This document shows positions 1-13,971 of a DNA stretch of 64,000 bases, piece by piece. The position numbers were made by a program, and so were the translations under genes. Numbering within the stretch: the first letter of the stretch is position 1; each line of letters starts with the position of its first letter. The DNA comes from Smittia aterrima. Taxonomy: Eukaryota; Arthropoda; Insecta; Diptera; Chironomidae. Under the pieces are notes generated by a model that worked only from the letters and a program-made list of their open reading frames with translations, made no database searches and had not been told where the DNA came from. The stretch spans positions 19,592,001 through 19,656,000 of the forward strand of contig CP093831.1 in NCBI GenBank assembly GCA_033063855.1. The letters are read 5' to 3'.

Positions 1-1070
1 CAAAATATCGTACAAAAATTAAATCTAAAGCTATATAATGAAGGGAGATTAAATTCGAAAGCTCCTCGGAGACAGATTGACAATCAGGTCAACAAACTTC
101 TGTATTTTCCAGATTATTTTAGAAAAAAGAAATCTTTCCCTGACATCATTACCAAACAATCCCCAGAGGCTTCTCTCGTAATTATTCAGTTTCTTTCCCT
201 CATGTTTCGTACATTTCGATCGTAAGAGAAAAGTTTAATGACACGAGGTTAAGCATGCGTAAGATTCTCTAATCAAATGCTCTCGACTTTTCGCCGACTT
301 ACTTCAGTCAGAGCTTTGAGACTAATTTCAATATTTTACCTACAACTATATTTAATTACTTCATATCTAAACCCCTCAAGTTCGAGCTTTATGTTGAGCT
401 TCGCGAGCTTCTTTATAAACTGAATAAAAAATATTCTCTTCTTATGTCGTCAGAGGAATGAGGTCGAAGCGACTCTGTCGATAAAATATTCATGAGATGA
501 AAACAATTTTCAACGATCTCCTAGCGTTCTAATGACTTTCGTGAAACTTATGTCGCTTCTCCATTTCAAGTAAAAAATTCTTTTATCACTCATTTGACGA
601 GGACGGCTGTGCGCAAAACAATCGTGGACTAATCTTCAAAATTAAGAGAAACTCTCATATCGTCTTGGTCCTCTTGAACTACATATATTAAAGTTTTCCT
701 TCTGACGAGTTCGAGGAATGTTGCCTTTCCTTAGAAAGTTTAATTTGAAATGTTTGAAAGCTTCTCAGAAACTTTCAAAGCTTTCCTCAAAAAACTTGAC
801 AACTTATACTGAACGATCAATCTCTATCATCTATCATTGCCTTTCTTAAACTTTAAGTTTAAATCTTAAATCACACTACATTGACTTAATTCTGATTTCA
901 AGTGTAAACCTCCAACCAAACACTAATTATCCTGTCAATCCTTTTTTGGTTATTTTGATTTTTCTTTTAATTTACTTCTATCTGAGCTCTCTTGAAGATT
1001 TTCCATTTGCTCCTTTCCATTAAAATGAAGAAAAAATGTTTTAAAAGCTTCTGATGTTTAAACAATTTCA
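1..1070. other. 3' flank of the membrane-protein gene, no gene seen
   Basis: AT-rich DNA downstream of the stop codon of the minus-strand gene at 1071. No open frame worth reporting and no repeat structure was seen. The part nearest 1071 probably contains that gene's 3' untranslated region, but I could not pick out a convincing polyadenylation signal. Confidence 0.5.
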
Positions 1071-4000
1071 TTAACTCTGAGCAAGTTCCTCTGGCGGCGG
1101 TGGCGGTAATGAGTCCATCGACGTCAGTTCCAAAATTGGATCATTCGTAAGTTCCTCGGGCGGTGCCGGGTAGAATGATAAACTATCCAAATTTATTTCC
1201 CCGTTACAATCAGACTTTGTGAAAGGAGGCGAAATAATTGCGTCATTGCAATTCTCATCCGTTACAGAAATAATTTCATCTAAGCCGTTCTTCATCATCG
1301 GAATGATTCCATTGGCTTTATGAACTTTTGCTTTTTCACAATCCCCGTTCTTTAATGGCGATGCAGCAACAACTCCGTTCGTCTCAGTCGCCAAGGCATC
1401 TGAATTCAAATACTCTCGGTCCTCATGGGAGTCGTTCTTAAAAATTGCTGATGTTATGACTGGTTTATTAAGATCATCAGTTGTCGCTGGTGGACTATTC
1501 TCAATCAACGGTTTCAAGTCGTGGCAATGAACGTTGATTATTCTCTTGGGCGATGACCCTTTATAGCCTTTCTCCTCAAACTGATAAGCATCCTTTTCAC
1601 CGTACGTGTAGTTCTGGTTCGAACTGTTTGAAGACGTTAAGCTAAGGTCTGATTGTGAAAGACCAGTTTTTGTGCCATTACAATTGACTGGTTCTGGCTT
1701 CATATCAGCGGGAGGAGTATGAACCTCAACCTGTTCTGGTTTCATCTGTTTGTGCTCTTCTTCTGGGGAACTTGAAGTAAAATGACTCTGAAGTGTGTCA
1801 ATCTTAATTTCTTCCGGAATGACAAGAGGAGCCTCTGTTGGTTTCTGTAGTAAGGGTGACGGTTTGTGACTTCCGTTTTGATCTGCTCCGCGTGCTGACT
1901 CGACAATGAACACTCCGTCCTTTTCAGAAGGTGAATAATGCATCTTCGTCTCGCGGGTGTCACGGGAAATGTCCTACAAGATTACGAAATCAATCTTCGC
2001 AAATGAAGGTGACAACCTCATTTCTAAACTCACATTTCTTTCCTCGGTCTCCACGATCAAATGATTATTTTTCAGCGTCATCGTGATAATAGAGCCATTT
2101 GTACCTGTGTGGTTTGTGGGCGTGATGTCGCCGTTGGCAGCAAGGAGCAGTTCCGTACTTGCTTGCATGTTTCCTCCTTGATCTAAAGTCCCGGATTCTG
2201 CTGATTTTAGCTGAAAGCACAAAGTGAAATATGAAGTTGTTTACTCCAGAACGAGGACAAATTGTTGCAAATTGCGAATGTGTCAGAGCTGAACTTTTTA
2301 TTCAAACAAAATACGTAATTTGTCATCTAGCGCTCGCTTGCTCTTGTGAGTCACAATTTGTGACATCGTGTAACGACATTCGACGATGTACTGAATAACT
2401 AGAAAACTTTCCTGAAGTTTACCTTTAGTAAAAATAAAGCTTTTTCGAGTCAGAGGACTTGAAAGCTTGATTTGTAAGTTTGTTGAAAAGAAAATATTTT
2501 CATTGCAATGTGTATTTTGTATGCGAGTGAATTTGTTTAATTTTTTAGAGCAATTGAAACGCTAGCTTAAGTTTAATAATATGAAACTTATTCAAATTTC
2601 TTAACATTCAAATTTAGCCAAAGGCTCTTTGCCAGAATCGATACATTTCAGGACTTGGTGCCTAGAGGTTTGTGCTCAGTGAAACTTTTTTAATAAACTC
2701 GACATAACGGAAGCGTGAACATTCAACTTTTGCGTTTTCAATGAATCCTTGTGTGCATTTTCCCCGCCAACGTTTCCCAGCGAGTTATGCAAGTGTTAGA
2801 GCGACAACGAAGAGAAACTTTTAGAGTTAGTTTCGTTTGCGACGAAACTTGCGCAACATAGAAAAGCACTCTCAGTAAATAAAAGAAATTATTTCGTGCG
2901 ACGAGGTGGAAGAAAACATTTCAACAATATTACGTTCTTTGCATCCATAAATTTTACCTCATCCGTTGATGATGCAATGGTTTTCTCAGCCAACGGGTCG
3001 GTGCTTTTATCGCTCGTCATATCGTTGCCCGAAGAACTTTGTCTGCGATATTTTCGCCAGCAATATCTGTGAGAGAAAGGGAAAAAAGAAAGAAAGTAAT
3101 CTAATTATCCCAATTTCCATTTTTTATTGCGAGTGAAAAGCGAATGAAGGAAAAGCGAAAAGAAGCAAACAGAGTGGAAATTAAATAAATTTCGAGGTTT
3201 CCACTCACCTTATTGTCAGTGCAATTATGACACAGAGAAAGAGCGGCATGAGGGTGGCGAAACAAGCCAGCAGCAGCGTTTGAATATCGTTCAAATCTGC
3301 AGAATAAAATAAGCGGATGAATAAATTGTTGAGTCGTCGAGAGAAATTAAATTAATTCCGTATTATACTTTTCTCGACAGCAACCAAAAAGCTAAAAAGT
3401 TTCGTTCAATTAGCAACATAGACTCACCTGCATTCTCGTTCTCCTCACTTTCGACAAGAAAGGCGGTAGCGTTAGGAAACGAGCTCGCAACTGTTGTCAT
3501 GTTTGTTCCATTAATCATTGTGTTAATGCTGATGTGAGTTCGATTGGGCGAGAGTTGCGTGCCGTTTTTTGAATCAAAAATCATCTCACGTGGAACGTCT
3601 GCTTCAAGTTGATTCTTTACCAAACGATTGCTCAGAAAGTTAGGATAATATTCCTCGACACGAAAGTTCGACTGCTGTTTGCTGTCGTAGTCATCGCTGA
3701 AAACCATTTCTTCAAGTTCGATTTGGGGTGGAAGTTCTCCAATAATTGGAATTCCTACCGATTGCATATCGTGAAGTTGAAATGGCTGAATGACAACGTC
3801 AGAAGTCAGTGGGATGATGTGACGATTCTCAGGCCCATTCTGTGACTCTTCAACGTCAAGAAAAGCTTCACCGATATAGTTGATGTCTTTAGGATCAAAG
3901 TCGCTTGTGAGAGGCGAGAGAACGATGTCCTCTTCATATTTATCAGATGAAGGCGACGACGTTCCACTCATTTTACTTTTATTAGGAACATCGACGATTA

Positions 4001-5939
4001 CGTCTTCTTCGTAAATTGCTGGGTAATATTTTCGCTCTTGACTCGCGTTAGGCGATGCCGTTGGAATAGATTCAATTACCTTCACTTCAGTGTTGGAAAT
4101 GTAGAAAACTGTGTCAGAGTCCTTATCAGTCGTTTTAATCTTGATGCCATCCTCCTCTTCACTTCCGCTCAATTCAATCTTCTTCAAATGATCATGTTTC
4201 ACGGTGGGCAATTCAAAGTGTATCGTCGTTGGATGAGTTTCATCATCATTCGTCGTAGTCTTCGTCAAATTGCTATCGTCATTCTCGCTTAAATTATCTC
4301 GATTAATCTCCTTCTCGTCCTGATGACTGTCATCCTCAATTAGAATGATCTCTAATGAGTCAGTTTTATTCAATTTTCTTTCTTCGCTTGATGACGTCCC
4401 GTCGAGCTTTCGCTTCTTTAGCTCTTCTTCCGCTTTGTTTAGTACACTGATATCAATACTATCAATGATAAGCTCGCCATTCTCATATGACACGTTCACG
4501 TTCTGATTTGGCAAGTCAATGTTATCGAAAGTTATTTTAATGTTGCCATCGCCTTCATTGCTTTTTACTTGATTCCATTTGATGCGGGTTGCCCCTTGAG
4601 TCGTTGTTGATTCATTGCTTTCGTTTATCAGAATAATGTCGTCGTTAGTCGTTGGAGTTGAATCGATTTCTGAAGACTTTTGAATGTCGTCACTAACTCT
4701 CGACGTCGTTGACTCGATTGTGGTGAGAAATATGTCGTCTTTAATGATCAGCACTTTATGAGCATCTTCGGTATCTTGTGAATTTCGAATTCCCTCTGTG
4801 GTCAGAGTATCGTCAATGAGATCCATTTTGATTTCAAAAGCTTCACCATTCGAAGCATTTTCTTTTCCAAAGTTTTCCATTATGTCGACGACGATAAGCC
4901 CGCTGCTGTTTGTGTTGAGCACAATTACGTTATCACCGCTTTGTTGTTCAACTGCGGTTACAACTGTTGTCGGTTCAGGTTCCACTTCATTAACATTCAA
5001 AGCAAATTCTGTCGAAGCCATCGTTTCTTTTGAGAAAGGCAACGTCGTATCCGAGTGGAAAGTTTCGGTTGTGGTTAGGGTTGTAGACTTGATCGTTGTC
5101 GGTGCAGTTTTAATTGGAGTTGAAGTTGTGGTTTCTCTACTCGCTCCTTTATCTGCAGGCTCCGTAAATAATTTTTGTTTGAGCTTTTGCTTTTTGTCCG
5201 TTGCTTTCAAAGCTTTCTTCTTATTCTCCTTTAGTTTTCCCTTTTTCGATTTCACATCCACTGGGACTGGTTCCGACATCACATCACGCTCGTTTTCCAT
5301 TAATTTTGAATTATCTGCATCAACTTTAATTGGCATATCGATTGTTGTTGCCACTGTTGGTGCGTCGTCTGCGAACTCGTCCAGTCGAGGCGTAGTCGTT
5401 AGATCGAAATTTATTTCGACTTTGACATCGGAATTAATTGATTTATTCTCGTTGTGTTCGGATGGCTGGGCGATTTCTGAATTACTCTTCACGGTCGAAG
5501 GCATTTGCATAGTAGAACCAGAAAGTTCATGAATTTTTATCATTCCATTATCATATTTTGTTGTGCTCCTCCTTCCCATTTCAGACTTCATTCCAATTAA
5601 ATTTTCTTTGCTTGTTGTCAAGAACAAACTTTCATCACTTCTTCTTTCAATTGTAATTGTGTCAAGCGTCTCACTTGTAACAGGTGACGAAGACTTCGAG
5701 TACTTTTGCGTTTGTTCTACTTCAAATTGTCCCGTGCTAGATGTAGTCGGAACATTGCTCATTAGAGTCGAAACAATACTTGCTTCAAGGGTAGAGGGCT
5801 CACTACTCGATATGAGTGATGGCATGGGTGATGTGGGAGCTGCCAATGTTAGTGCCAAACATGCCGTAAACAGTAGAACAGTGATTTGCTGACGGTGAAG
5901 TGCTGACGACTGCGACGATGTCGATAAAACTCGTTTCAT
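1071..5939 (-). CDS. Large uncharacterised type I membrane protein (5 exons, about 1262 aa)
   Basis: Five exons join in phase at GT-AG sites: 5939-3428, 3296-3209, 3066-2958, 2210-2034 and 1973-1071. The total is 3789 nt, or 1262 residues. The start ATG at 5939 has a good context (TCAAAATG) and is followed by a signal peptide (hydrophobic VLLFTACLALTLAAP, residues about 21-35). Residues about 36-840 form a huge ectodomain, Ser/Thr/Asp/Glu-rich and apparently disordered. It has many N-x-S/T sites, a Lys-rich patch near residues 228-256, and few or no cysteines. The separate 88-nt exon encodes the only membrane span (about 844-865, LLLACFATLMPLFLCVIIAL), followed by a basic stop-transfer stretch (RYCWRKYRRQ). 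The roughly 390-residue tail is Asn/Ser/Asp-rich, with two PPEEL motifs and an LPPPPP stretch at the C-terminus that could bind EVH1, WW or SH3 domains (inference). I do not recognise the family. Length and lack of globular domains suggest a cell-surface or mucin-like adhesion or signalling protein. Confidence 0.85.
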
Positions 5940-5997
5940 TTTGATGCTGAGGTAATTTTCTCCTTATTTAACTCAGGCAATAACGAGGCCTAAGTAG

Positions 5998-6005
5998 CTC
6001 TTATA
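5998..6005 (-). promoter_or_regulatory. Possible TATA box upstream of the membrane-protein gene
   Basis: On the minus strand the sequence TATAAGAG lies about 60 nt upstream of the ATG at 5939. Spacing would allow a short 5' leader. No clear initiator was found at the expected distance, and a 5' untranslated exon further upstream is equally possible. Confidence 0.3.
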
Positions 6006-6009
6006 TTTT

Positions 6010-9000
6010 CCACTCTGACCTTGCTGCTTTTTGCCGCAAAAGCACGCTCGAAACGTCTTCCTCTCCTCTTTTAGTTCCTTTTGAATGTTGTAATCAGCTT
6101 TCCGACAACTCTGAAGTAGCTTAATCTGTTTGCCTTTGCCTGCGGCACAAAAAGTTCAAAATCTATTTAACTTGATGGAGAATCAATGAATCAACTTTTT
6201 GTAGAATTCAGTTTTTCTGTTTGTAGATCATAATTTGAAAACGGAGCAGACTCAAGTTGAGAAGAGAAATTGCAATTTATGGATCGTTTGCTTTTAATTT
6301 ATTCAGATTTATTTTCCTCAAATGTCTCTCGAACCTGAAATGGTAGACGGAAGCAGAAAAGAAAGCGGAAAATAGGATTAAACTTGTGTTACCGAGAACC
6401 GACGATATGAAAAATGTTGTGTGTGAAGTAATAAGTTCGTTGCCAAATACAGGAAAGTGCTACAAATCAGACTTGACAGATGATAAATTGCAGAATACGA
6501 AAGAAGCAAAATGCTTCGTCGTGCAAAAGCGAAAAACAATTTCGAATGAAAAATCTTAAAAGCTTTCTGACGTCTTCAGACATTTTCAACACAATCATTA
6601 GCACATAATCACAATAAAAAGAAAGTTTAATGACTTTTTTCTCTCGTTTTCGATGCCTTGTCGCTTCTTGCGACGTGAGAGTTATGACTGGGACTCCGGG
6701 AAAGGGTCTTCGTCGTTAAATTATAAGGTTAGCAATAATTTGATGGTCAACATTTTTTTAGTTGCTTAGGTGGCGAACAGAAAGGGATGAAGTCATAGGC
6801 AATAAATGTTTCGGGGATTGTCTTTGTGAGTGAAATTGGGAAAGTTTGGGTGGATTATATCAAGTGAGGCTTGAATTTCATATTGGAAACATTTTGATCA
6901 AAATTACCAACTGGGAAACGTCTATCGATCGATAAAGTCAATTTAAATTTTCCATCAAAGCTTCAGTGCTTTGCAAAATCGCTGAGAATAATTTTGTGAA
7001 GCTATTTTAGGCGCCACATGACAAAATTAACTTTTAATCCATGGCGAATCGATAAATTCCCTAAAAGCTTCACAAGCGAAAGCTTCGTTAGAAAGCTACA
7101 AATAAATTACTAATTTAAACATGACGCAATCGACAAAGAAGTCCCTTGAGTTGCCTAATGTTACAGTGAAAGCTTCATTAAAATAGAACTAGTCAGCCTG
7201 GAGCTTGAAACTATTGAGTCTCGGGTCTAGGTCGGAAGTCGACCGATAAGCTCAAATTTAAATCAAAATCCCTAAGCAAACATGAAAGTTTGAAATCAAT
7301 TTCCTTGACGATGCTCGTGTGGAATGAGAGACAAACTCACCCAAAACGATTCACATTTAATCCACTACGCTTAATGCAAATGTTGTTTTAATTAAATCCT
7401 TGGTAAAAGTTTTGCTTGTTTCACAAATTTGTTTCACACACTTGACTGAATCTTCGTATGCACGCTAAAGATGCCGCTGTTTCTCAGTCGTCGCCCACCC
7501 CCAAAAGAAAACACTTTCGAAAGTTTATGCTTATTTTCTCATTTGCAATTATTTGCTTTCTCGCTCTCAAGCATGAGAAAATTTTCGTGTCGAGATGAAA
7601 AACACTCATAAAAAGTTATCATTCGTTTTAATCCTTTTGTTATGTCGTTTTCCTTGGTACGATTCACTTAGACAAAATCCTCTGCACGAAGCTTGAAAGA
7701 CCAGAGAAAAATTAATTAAGTTTTCTTTTTTTTTATCTCTCAAATCCAACACAGACAAGTTTCGGTGGCTGCTGCAGATAATTCAGTTTAACCGCAATCG
7801 TTCGCCAGCAATTTTGTTTCGAATAAACTCAGAGAGTTTGTTTTGGTTTTTGTTGTGCAAAGAAATTACTGAAGCAAATTTGTATCCATCAGGAAGCCAA
7901 ACAGTTAAAATGAAAAACTTTAAAATTTGAAATTTTTAATTTTCTAGATCAGGAAATATTTTATCACAATCAAACATTGTCAGACACTGAAAGCAAAGTG
8001 AAAGCTACCAAATGCACACTTCCAATGCTTAATCAAAGTCACGTTAAAGCTTCGCACTATCATCTAACACACCCAAATTAAAAACTTCCATCAAAACGCT
8101 TCGTGGAATATTCCATTCATCACTTTGCCAAGCTTTCCACCAAAACTTTCTGTGCGACGATTTTTTTTCAAGCTTCTTTAATTATTTGTATTGTAACTTG
8201 AAATTACTTCAACTTCATTCGAATCTCCTTAAATCTTCACTTTCACAATTTGATAATCGATTTATCCTTTCGGTTAGACTCTTAATTGCCTCTTAATCTC
8301 ATTTTTCATCTTCAGGAGAAAAAACTTTGCGAGAAAACCAAACACGATCCGAACAGTTTGAAGACTAAAACGCATCTGAATGTTGCTAGGGGAAATTGTG
8401 ATGCTGAGAGAAAATCTTTCCAGGATACATTAGGAGTCTGTACGTCGCGTAGAAAACTCAACCCTGCAATGTTTTGTGGTGGAAACTCATCGAAATAAAA
8501 CAAAATTTAATTTTATCGCAATTAACTTCGTTGCGAGTGCAATTAAACTTTTATTAAAACTTCAAACTTATTTTCCATTTCTTTCTGCTTTTGGCGTTTC
8601 AATATGTCCCCAATCGCACCTGGCACATCGACACAAAATGAAATTGAACCCTATCGTTTATTCTGGGCTCAAACAGCGAACGAAAGAGCAAACAATGAAA
8701 TTGAAAAAAGTTTTTTCGTCGAGATCTAAATGGGATCTTAATCTAAATGCAATGTTACGAGCGGTCGCGGCTCCGGGTTTCGGGCTTTGTGATAAATATT
8801 TTATTTATGGCATTTTAATAGCGAGCATAAAACAATCGCTGTCATGTGTTATTGGAGACTGAAAAGGGAGCCGGTAGGGAAAGTGCAAAACTAGACGAAA
8901 TTTATTGGTTTTTAACAGACAAAATTTATGCTCGTCGCTTGAAATGTGAGGGAAGTGACAGTGGGATGAGTAGCAGCAGAGTTTATGAATAGTCAGGAAT

Positions 9001-12000
9001 CAGGTCATTTAGGGATTTATATTTGACCCAATCCTGTTTGCTGGTTTTCATAGAAAAGATTTAAAATGTTTCGCTTAGTCATGATTATGCCGTCGACAGT
9101 CATTTCAAAGCTGCTCCAGAACCATCGACGACAGAACAGTCTCGTTAGTGGAATATAATTAAAACTTACCCCAAAGTCTGCAGAATTTATCAAACCTTTT
9201 CTGAGTCGTGCAAACGAGCTATAGAACAATACGACATGTTAATTAATCTCATGTGGAGCTGGTGCGTGGGTGTGCGTAAATTATAATTTTGCATGATTCA
9301 ATGCGATATCGATTTTACTTCAGTTTAAACTGAGTTCGGAGGATAAATCGGTGCATAATTCAACGTTCCATGTCGATGTGGGTGGGCTTAAACGCAATAA
9401 TGAGAGTTTAATGAATTGATTTGGGACAAAGAGATCTTCCCTTGATATTTTGGGGAAACGAGGCGACGGATTTAAATTAAATTACGTGATTTTTATGACG
9501 CGACGCGTACACAGGACGTGCCACAAACCGACACTAACTAAATTGAATTTTATGCATCGTTCGAAGTCAAAGCGAGACTAGGTTGACCATCAATTGGAAT
9601 TACCAACGATTTGCTTGCTTTTCATAATGAATATTCCAGAAAAAGCTCGATGAAAGATAATTTACGTCAATCTCAAGTCGTTTCTAAAGAGAAAATACAA
9701 ATTATTCCACTAAAAGAGTTTTTCTTTTCTTGGATTGAAAACAATTTCAAGCAATCAAGCAAAGGAAACGAGTAACACAGCAACGATGGCAGCCTCGTGG
9801 AAAGTAATTTATTTTTCGTTGAGAGCAAAGTAGTCAAGGAAATGAATAAGGCTAATGAATACATTGCGCAACATAAAAGACTCGAGTGAAATGATTTAAC
9901 GATTGAGAATTCCTAAATGAGGCGTAAGGGGTCGAAAATATATTTCATGGCGCTCAGACGGCGAATGATAAATTATGTTAAGGGATAAATTTGAACGCAG
10001 GAGGCTGAATAAGTAATGAAATGAGATTTTCCTCGAGTCTGACATTGAAATTGGACTGAAAGCCTTACTCGGCATCTTAATTAAACTCATAGTATTCATT
10101 GCCAACTACGCTTGTAATCCTCAAGATTAATTAAACTCGCTACACGCGTTCCATATCTAAATTTGTGATTAGAGAAGGGACTGTCACGACTTCCGTCACT
10201 CTAAATTGTTTCATCTTAAAAAATAATTCGTATCAACTGGACTTTATGTGATTTATATTTTCCCCCAAAAAGCCGCGCCCCATCAAAGCACTTAAACTCA
10301 GCAAGACAACTCTTAATAAACACCTCTACTGCGACTAAAATGATTTATGTCATGTCTGATGTCACGTAAAAGGAAGCAACTGGATATCAAAATTATCGTC
10401 AGTCTCCTTCTGACAAATCATTCCGGGTTGTTTAAGCTTTAACCTCATTTTCACGCATGATTAAAAATAAAAGGAGACTCCTTTCTATTTATATCGAGAC
10501 TCGATTTTGTGCCCCATTTTAAAGCCATTCGCTTTGACTATCGATTTTGTCTCTTTTTTTCAGAGCTTCTTCTTTTTCAGTTCTGCTGCAATTTTTCTCA
10601 TAAATTGCTTGTTCTATGCGACAGAGTTTAAACATTTTTTAATTAAGTTTCTAATCAAGATTTTCTCTGTCGCTGGGAAAATTTATGAAACAGTTTTTTG
10701 AAAAGCGTTTATGTCGTAAAGACTCGTTATGTTTTCAACATTATTTACGCTCCAAGTCGCCGTGTTTCAAGACAAGCTCAGCATGTCCTCCCAAAGCGCA
10801 TAAATCATCGTTGGCTTACGCGAGATATATTTTCATCGGAAGCTTTTTATCTTTAATCATAGATTGAATTTAATCAGCTTTAACAAATTGTGACTTTTTA
10901 ATTATAAACATTCTACATTTCATCATCACCGGCTATTTTTAATTAATGTAGGTGTTAGCTTAAACTGTGGCCTACGTTAAATTTAACTTTACACGCACAC
11001 AGCAGTGCAGCATAAATTTTAATAAAAATCTCTTGATGATTTATATCGTTTTCAAAACATAAGTCACATCACAAATCCTGTCGGGACAATTCTATCAATG
11101 ACATCACATGGACCGAACTTTTTCCCTTTATGCTAATTCTATCGAACTATAAAGACATCACCGGCAGAAAATCCTGACCGACAGAGAATAAATCATAATT
11201 TATTCTGAGCAGTCGTGTTCTGTTGTTTTTACGATTTCACTTGGAGGAGCGAGAGATGTTTTAACAGGACAAGATGAACATCGCCCAGAACTGTGAGAGG
11301 AATAACAAACTTTGTTTACTGAGGATACTTATAAACGGATCCTGAAGGGATGGCGCAAGATGTTCGAACTTTAAAAGCTATCGAGGAATTTTTTCATCGA
11401 TTTCACCAAACGGAACAATTATCGAATAACTTTATTGAAAAATTACCATAGCCGAATTGACATGAATTGGAGCAATTCATTTTCCTCTTGTAATTTATAA
11501 ACTTGAAAGTTTTCTCCTGTTGGAAAATTGCAAAAAATTCTTTTTTCCACTCTATTGAAGCCAAGTCCTTTGTGCTTCCGTTCTTTTATTGTCTATAGCG
11601 AGAGAATGGAGGTTTCTGAGCTTCGCATTCTCTCTAACTAGGCAGCTCGTCGATTTTAATTAAAAATTTCCCGCTTGAGCGGAAGATGTTCAATTAAAAG
11701 TAGTTTCACAATGAGCAAATTCAATTTCACAAATCGCTTCGTCTGTGTATTTTCAAGAGACAACGCTGTTGAGATTCGATTTGAATGAGAGTTTTCGGGA
11801 GATTTTCCGATTCAATTTCGGTGCATCAATAACATGAAATGTTTATGTTTTGGCAGTAAGATAAACTTTGGATAGAGTGAAACCATAGGCGGTTGAGCAT
11901 AGGCGTAGATAAGTATTTGTGAAATCGACAGAAAGCTTCAAATTAATGCTCCAATTAAAACAACTAATTATTTCAGGATCAAATTCTTACAACTTCTTCG

Positions 12001-13900
12001 TAAAATGAAGGATTTTACATCATTAATTTGAAATTAAAATTATATTAAAACAAATTGTGATTTGTCTATTTGTTCTTTAAAATAAATTTCTGTAGAAATG
12101 AATTTTTACTTTTTACATTGTTTTTTTTCTCGCAATATTTTTTAACACGTGTCTTCATTTGAGATTCTTGGATTCATGCATCAACAAGGACTTTCTTGAG
12201 TTTAGCTCTTTTATAAACTCTTTTATATTCTTGCCGTGTTAGCTAACGATTATTTTACTTTGCTACTTCACTGTCTTTCGCTCCAGGAAGAAATTTCAGA
12301 ACGTGTTCCATGCAAAAATTTGAAATTGAATGAATGTATAATGGCAAATTATTTTCTCATGCATTTTAGATTGAATTTTTCTGGGAACTCCGTACGGAAA
12401 CACTGCCAAAATAATTTGTTGCACTATGGCATACATGATAGTATTTTGAAGTTGCCAGATTAAAGTTTGATATTGCTTCATACCATTTTCGTTCCGGAAA
12501 GGTAGGATCTGTTATTCTTTGAAAAACGAGAAGTTTCAAGTGCTGAGTGCATAATTTTATGTTTTTTATGTTTCACAAGAGTATTATTTACATAATCGTT
12601 AGGAAAACTTTGTCGACACCGTAAATTTGCAAGTGATGAAAGCCAAACTCTTTGTAACGAAGACAAAACAAAGTCAAGTTTCAAACTTTTGTTATTGAGT
12701 CGTTGAGATTTTGAAAGAAGCTTCTTTGTGTATGCATCTACAATTGAAAAAACGATTTGTGTCACATCATTCAAGACATTTCCCGCTAAATATAAACAAA
12801 GAAACAGCTTGACATGTCAGTTTTGTTTTACCCGAATAACAAAAAGGAAAGGCATGATAATGACAAGGACTCAATTTTATTTATTATTTCCAGGATGCAG
12901 AGTGAATTTAATCTCAATAACTCAAGATTTGTGAAGATTAAAACTTATTTCGCAACTCAAACAAAGTTCGCTGTTTTGTGTTTATATTCGTGTTCCGTTC
13001 TAAATTGAAATTACGAAAAGTTTTTTACGCTCTCGTCTTGAAATTTGTCTCTTGCGACGATTAAATTTCACTTCGTTCGACGCGTTGGTTGTAGAAACAA
13101 AAAGTTATCGAGATAAGATACAATGTATGCGAGTGAATGCGAAACGGAAGGTTCACTTCAGACTTTACGCCATGAATTGACTCGGTGAATAAAAGCAAGA
13201 AACTGGGATCTTCTTCCAACAGATATTGCCACAAGATATGAGGCGAGAACTGAGTTTTATCGTTAAAAGTTTTTCATTTCTGTTGTCGCTGACGCCGCCA
13301 GAGGAAAACTCTTTGTAATGAAATGTAATCTCTGAATTACCATTCTTGATTTAATGCAGAAAGTTTTTTTGCTTAGAAATATCAAAACTGTGATAAAAGA
13401 ATTGAGAGTTTTTGGCTTTTGTGGAAATAATATTTCATATTTCCTAACAATGCCCACACTAGACAAAGCAAGCGCCAAAAGCATGCGGAGCTATGATCTG
13501 TGACAAAGCGAATGTCATAGATTACATTGCAATGCTCAGTAACATCAATAGCAAGCAGGAAAATGCATAAAGGTGACATAGATAATTATAAAATACTTTT
13601 GAAAGTTTTGTCGATGCTTCTTTTAGAATTTTCTTCTGAATTGCAAATTACATTGTGACAGAGGTTTCACAATATCCAACCACAAGCAGAGTATCATTCT
13701 AGCTTTATTGTTTTTTGTGTGCGCTTTTCATTCTGAGCAAAGCTTTCAATTTTTCTTTTGTTTTGTGTTGGCAGCGCAAACAGACGCAATGTTTACACGA
13801 GAAAAAAAAAATGCGAATTAAAAAACGAGATAATCAGTTCAACGACTAACAGCAAACGCATCGATGTAAAGCTTAGATTGAATGCAATCAAGCTCTTTGA
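6010..13900. other. Long gene-poor spacer
   Basis: About 7.9 kb between the divergent starts of the membrane-protein gene (minus) and Uba1 (plus). Open frames here are short (128 codons or fewer), low in complexity and not flanked by matching splice sites, as expected by chance in AT-rich DNA. No repeat array, tRNA-like fold or recognisable microRNA seed was seen. It may contain a 5' untranslated exon and enhancers for the gene on its left. Confidence 0.5.
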
Positions 13901-13914
13901 TGTATTTGAGAGTC

Positions 13915-13940
13915 TATAAAAACCCTCTGACATTATAAAA
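13915..13940 (+). promoter_or_regulatory. Two TATA-like boxes before Uba1
   Basis: TATAAAAA at 13915-13922 and TATAAAA at 13934-13940 lie 57 and 38 nt before the Uba1 ATG at 13972. Initiator-like TTCA sequences follow: TTCAAATT (A at 13950) about 35 nt after the first box and TTCAATT (A near 13960) about 26 nt after the second. If either is used, the 5' leader is very short (roughly 10-25 nt), which is unusual for a housekeeping gene. Confidence 0.4.
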
Positions 13941-13971
13941 TTTTAGTTCAAATTGTGTTCAATTACTTGTG

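Noticed and set aside
4798..5532. 244-codon plus-strand open frame
   Set aside because: It lies wholly antisense to the first exon of the membrane-protein gene, whose signal peptide and phase-matched splicing are much stronger. Ser/Thr/Val bias is the mirror of that gene's codons.
8476..8862. 128-codon plus-strand frame
   Set aside because: No ATG-context, splice or composition support. A frame this size is expected about once by chance in a window of this length and base composition.
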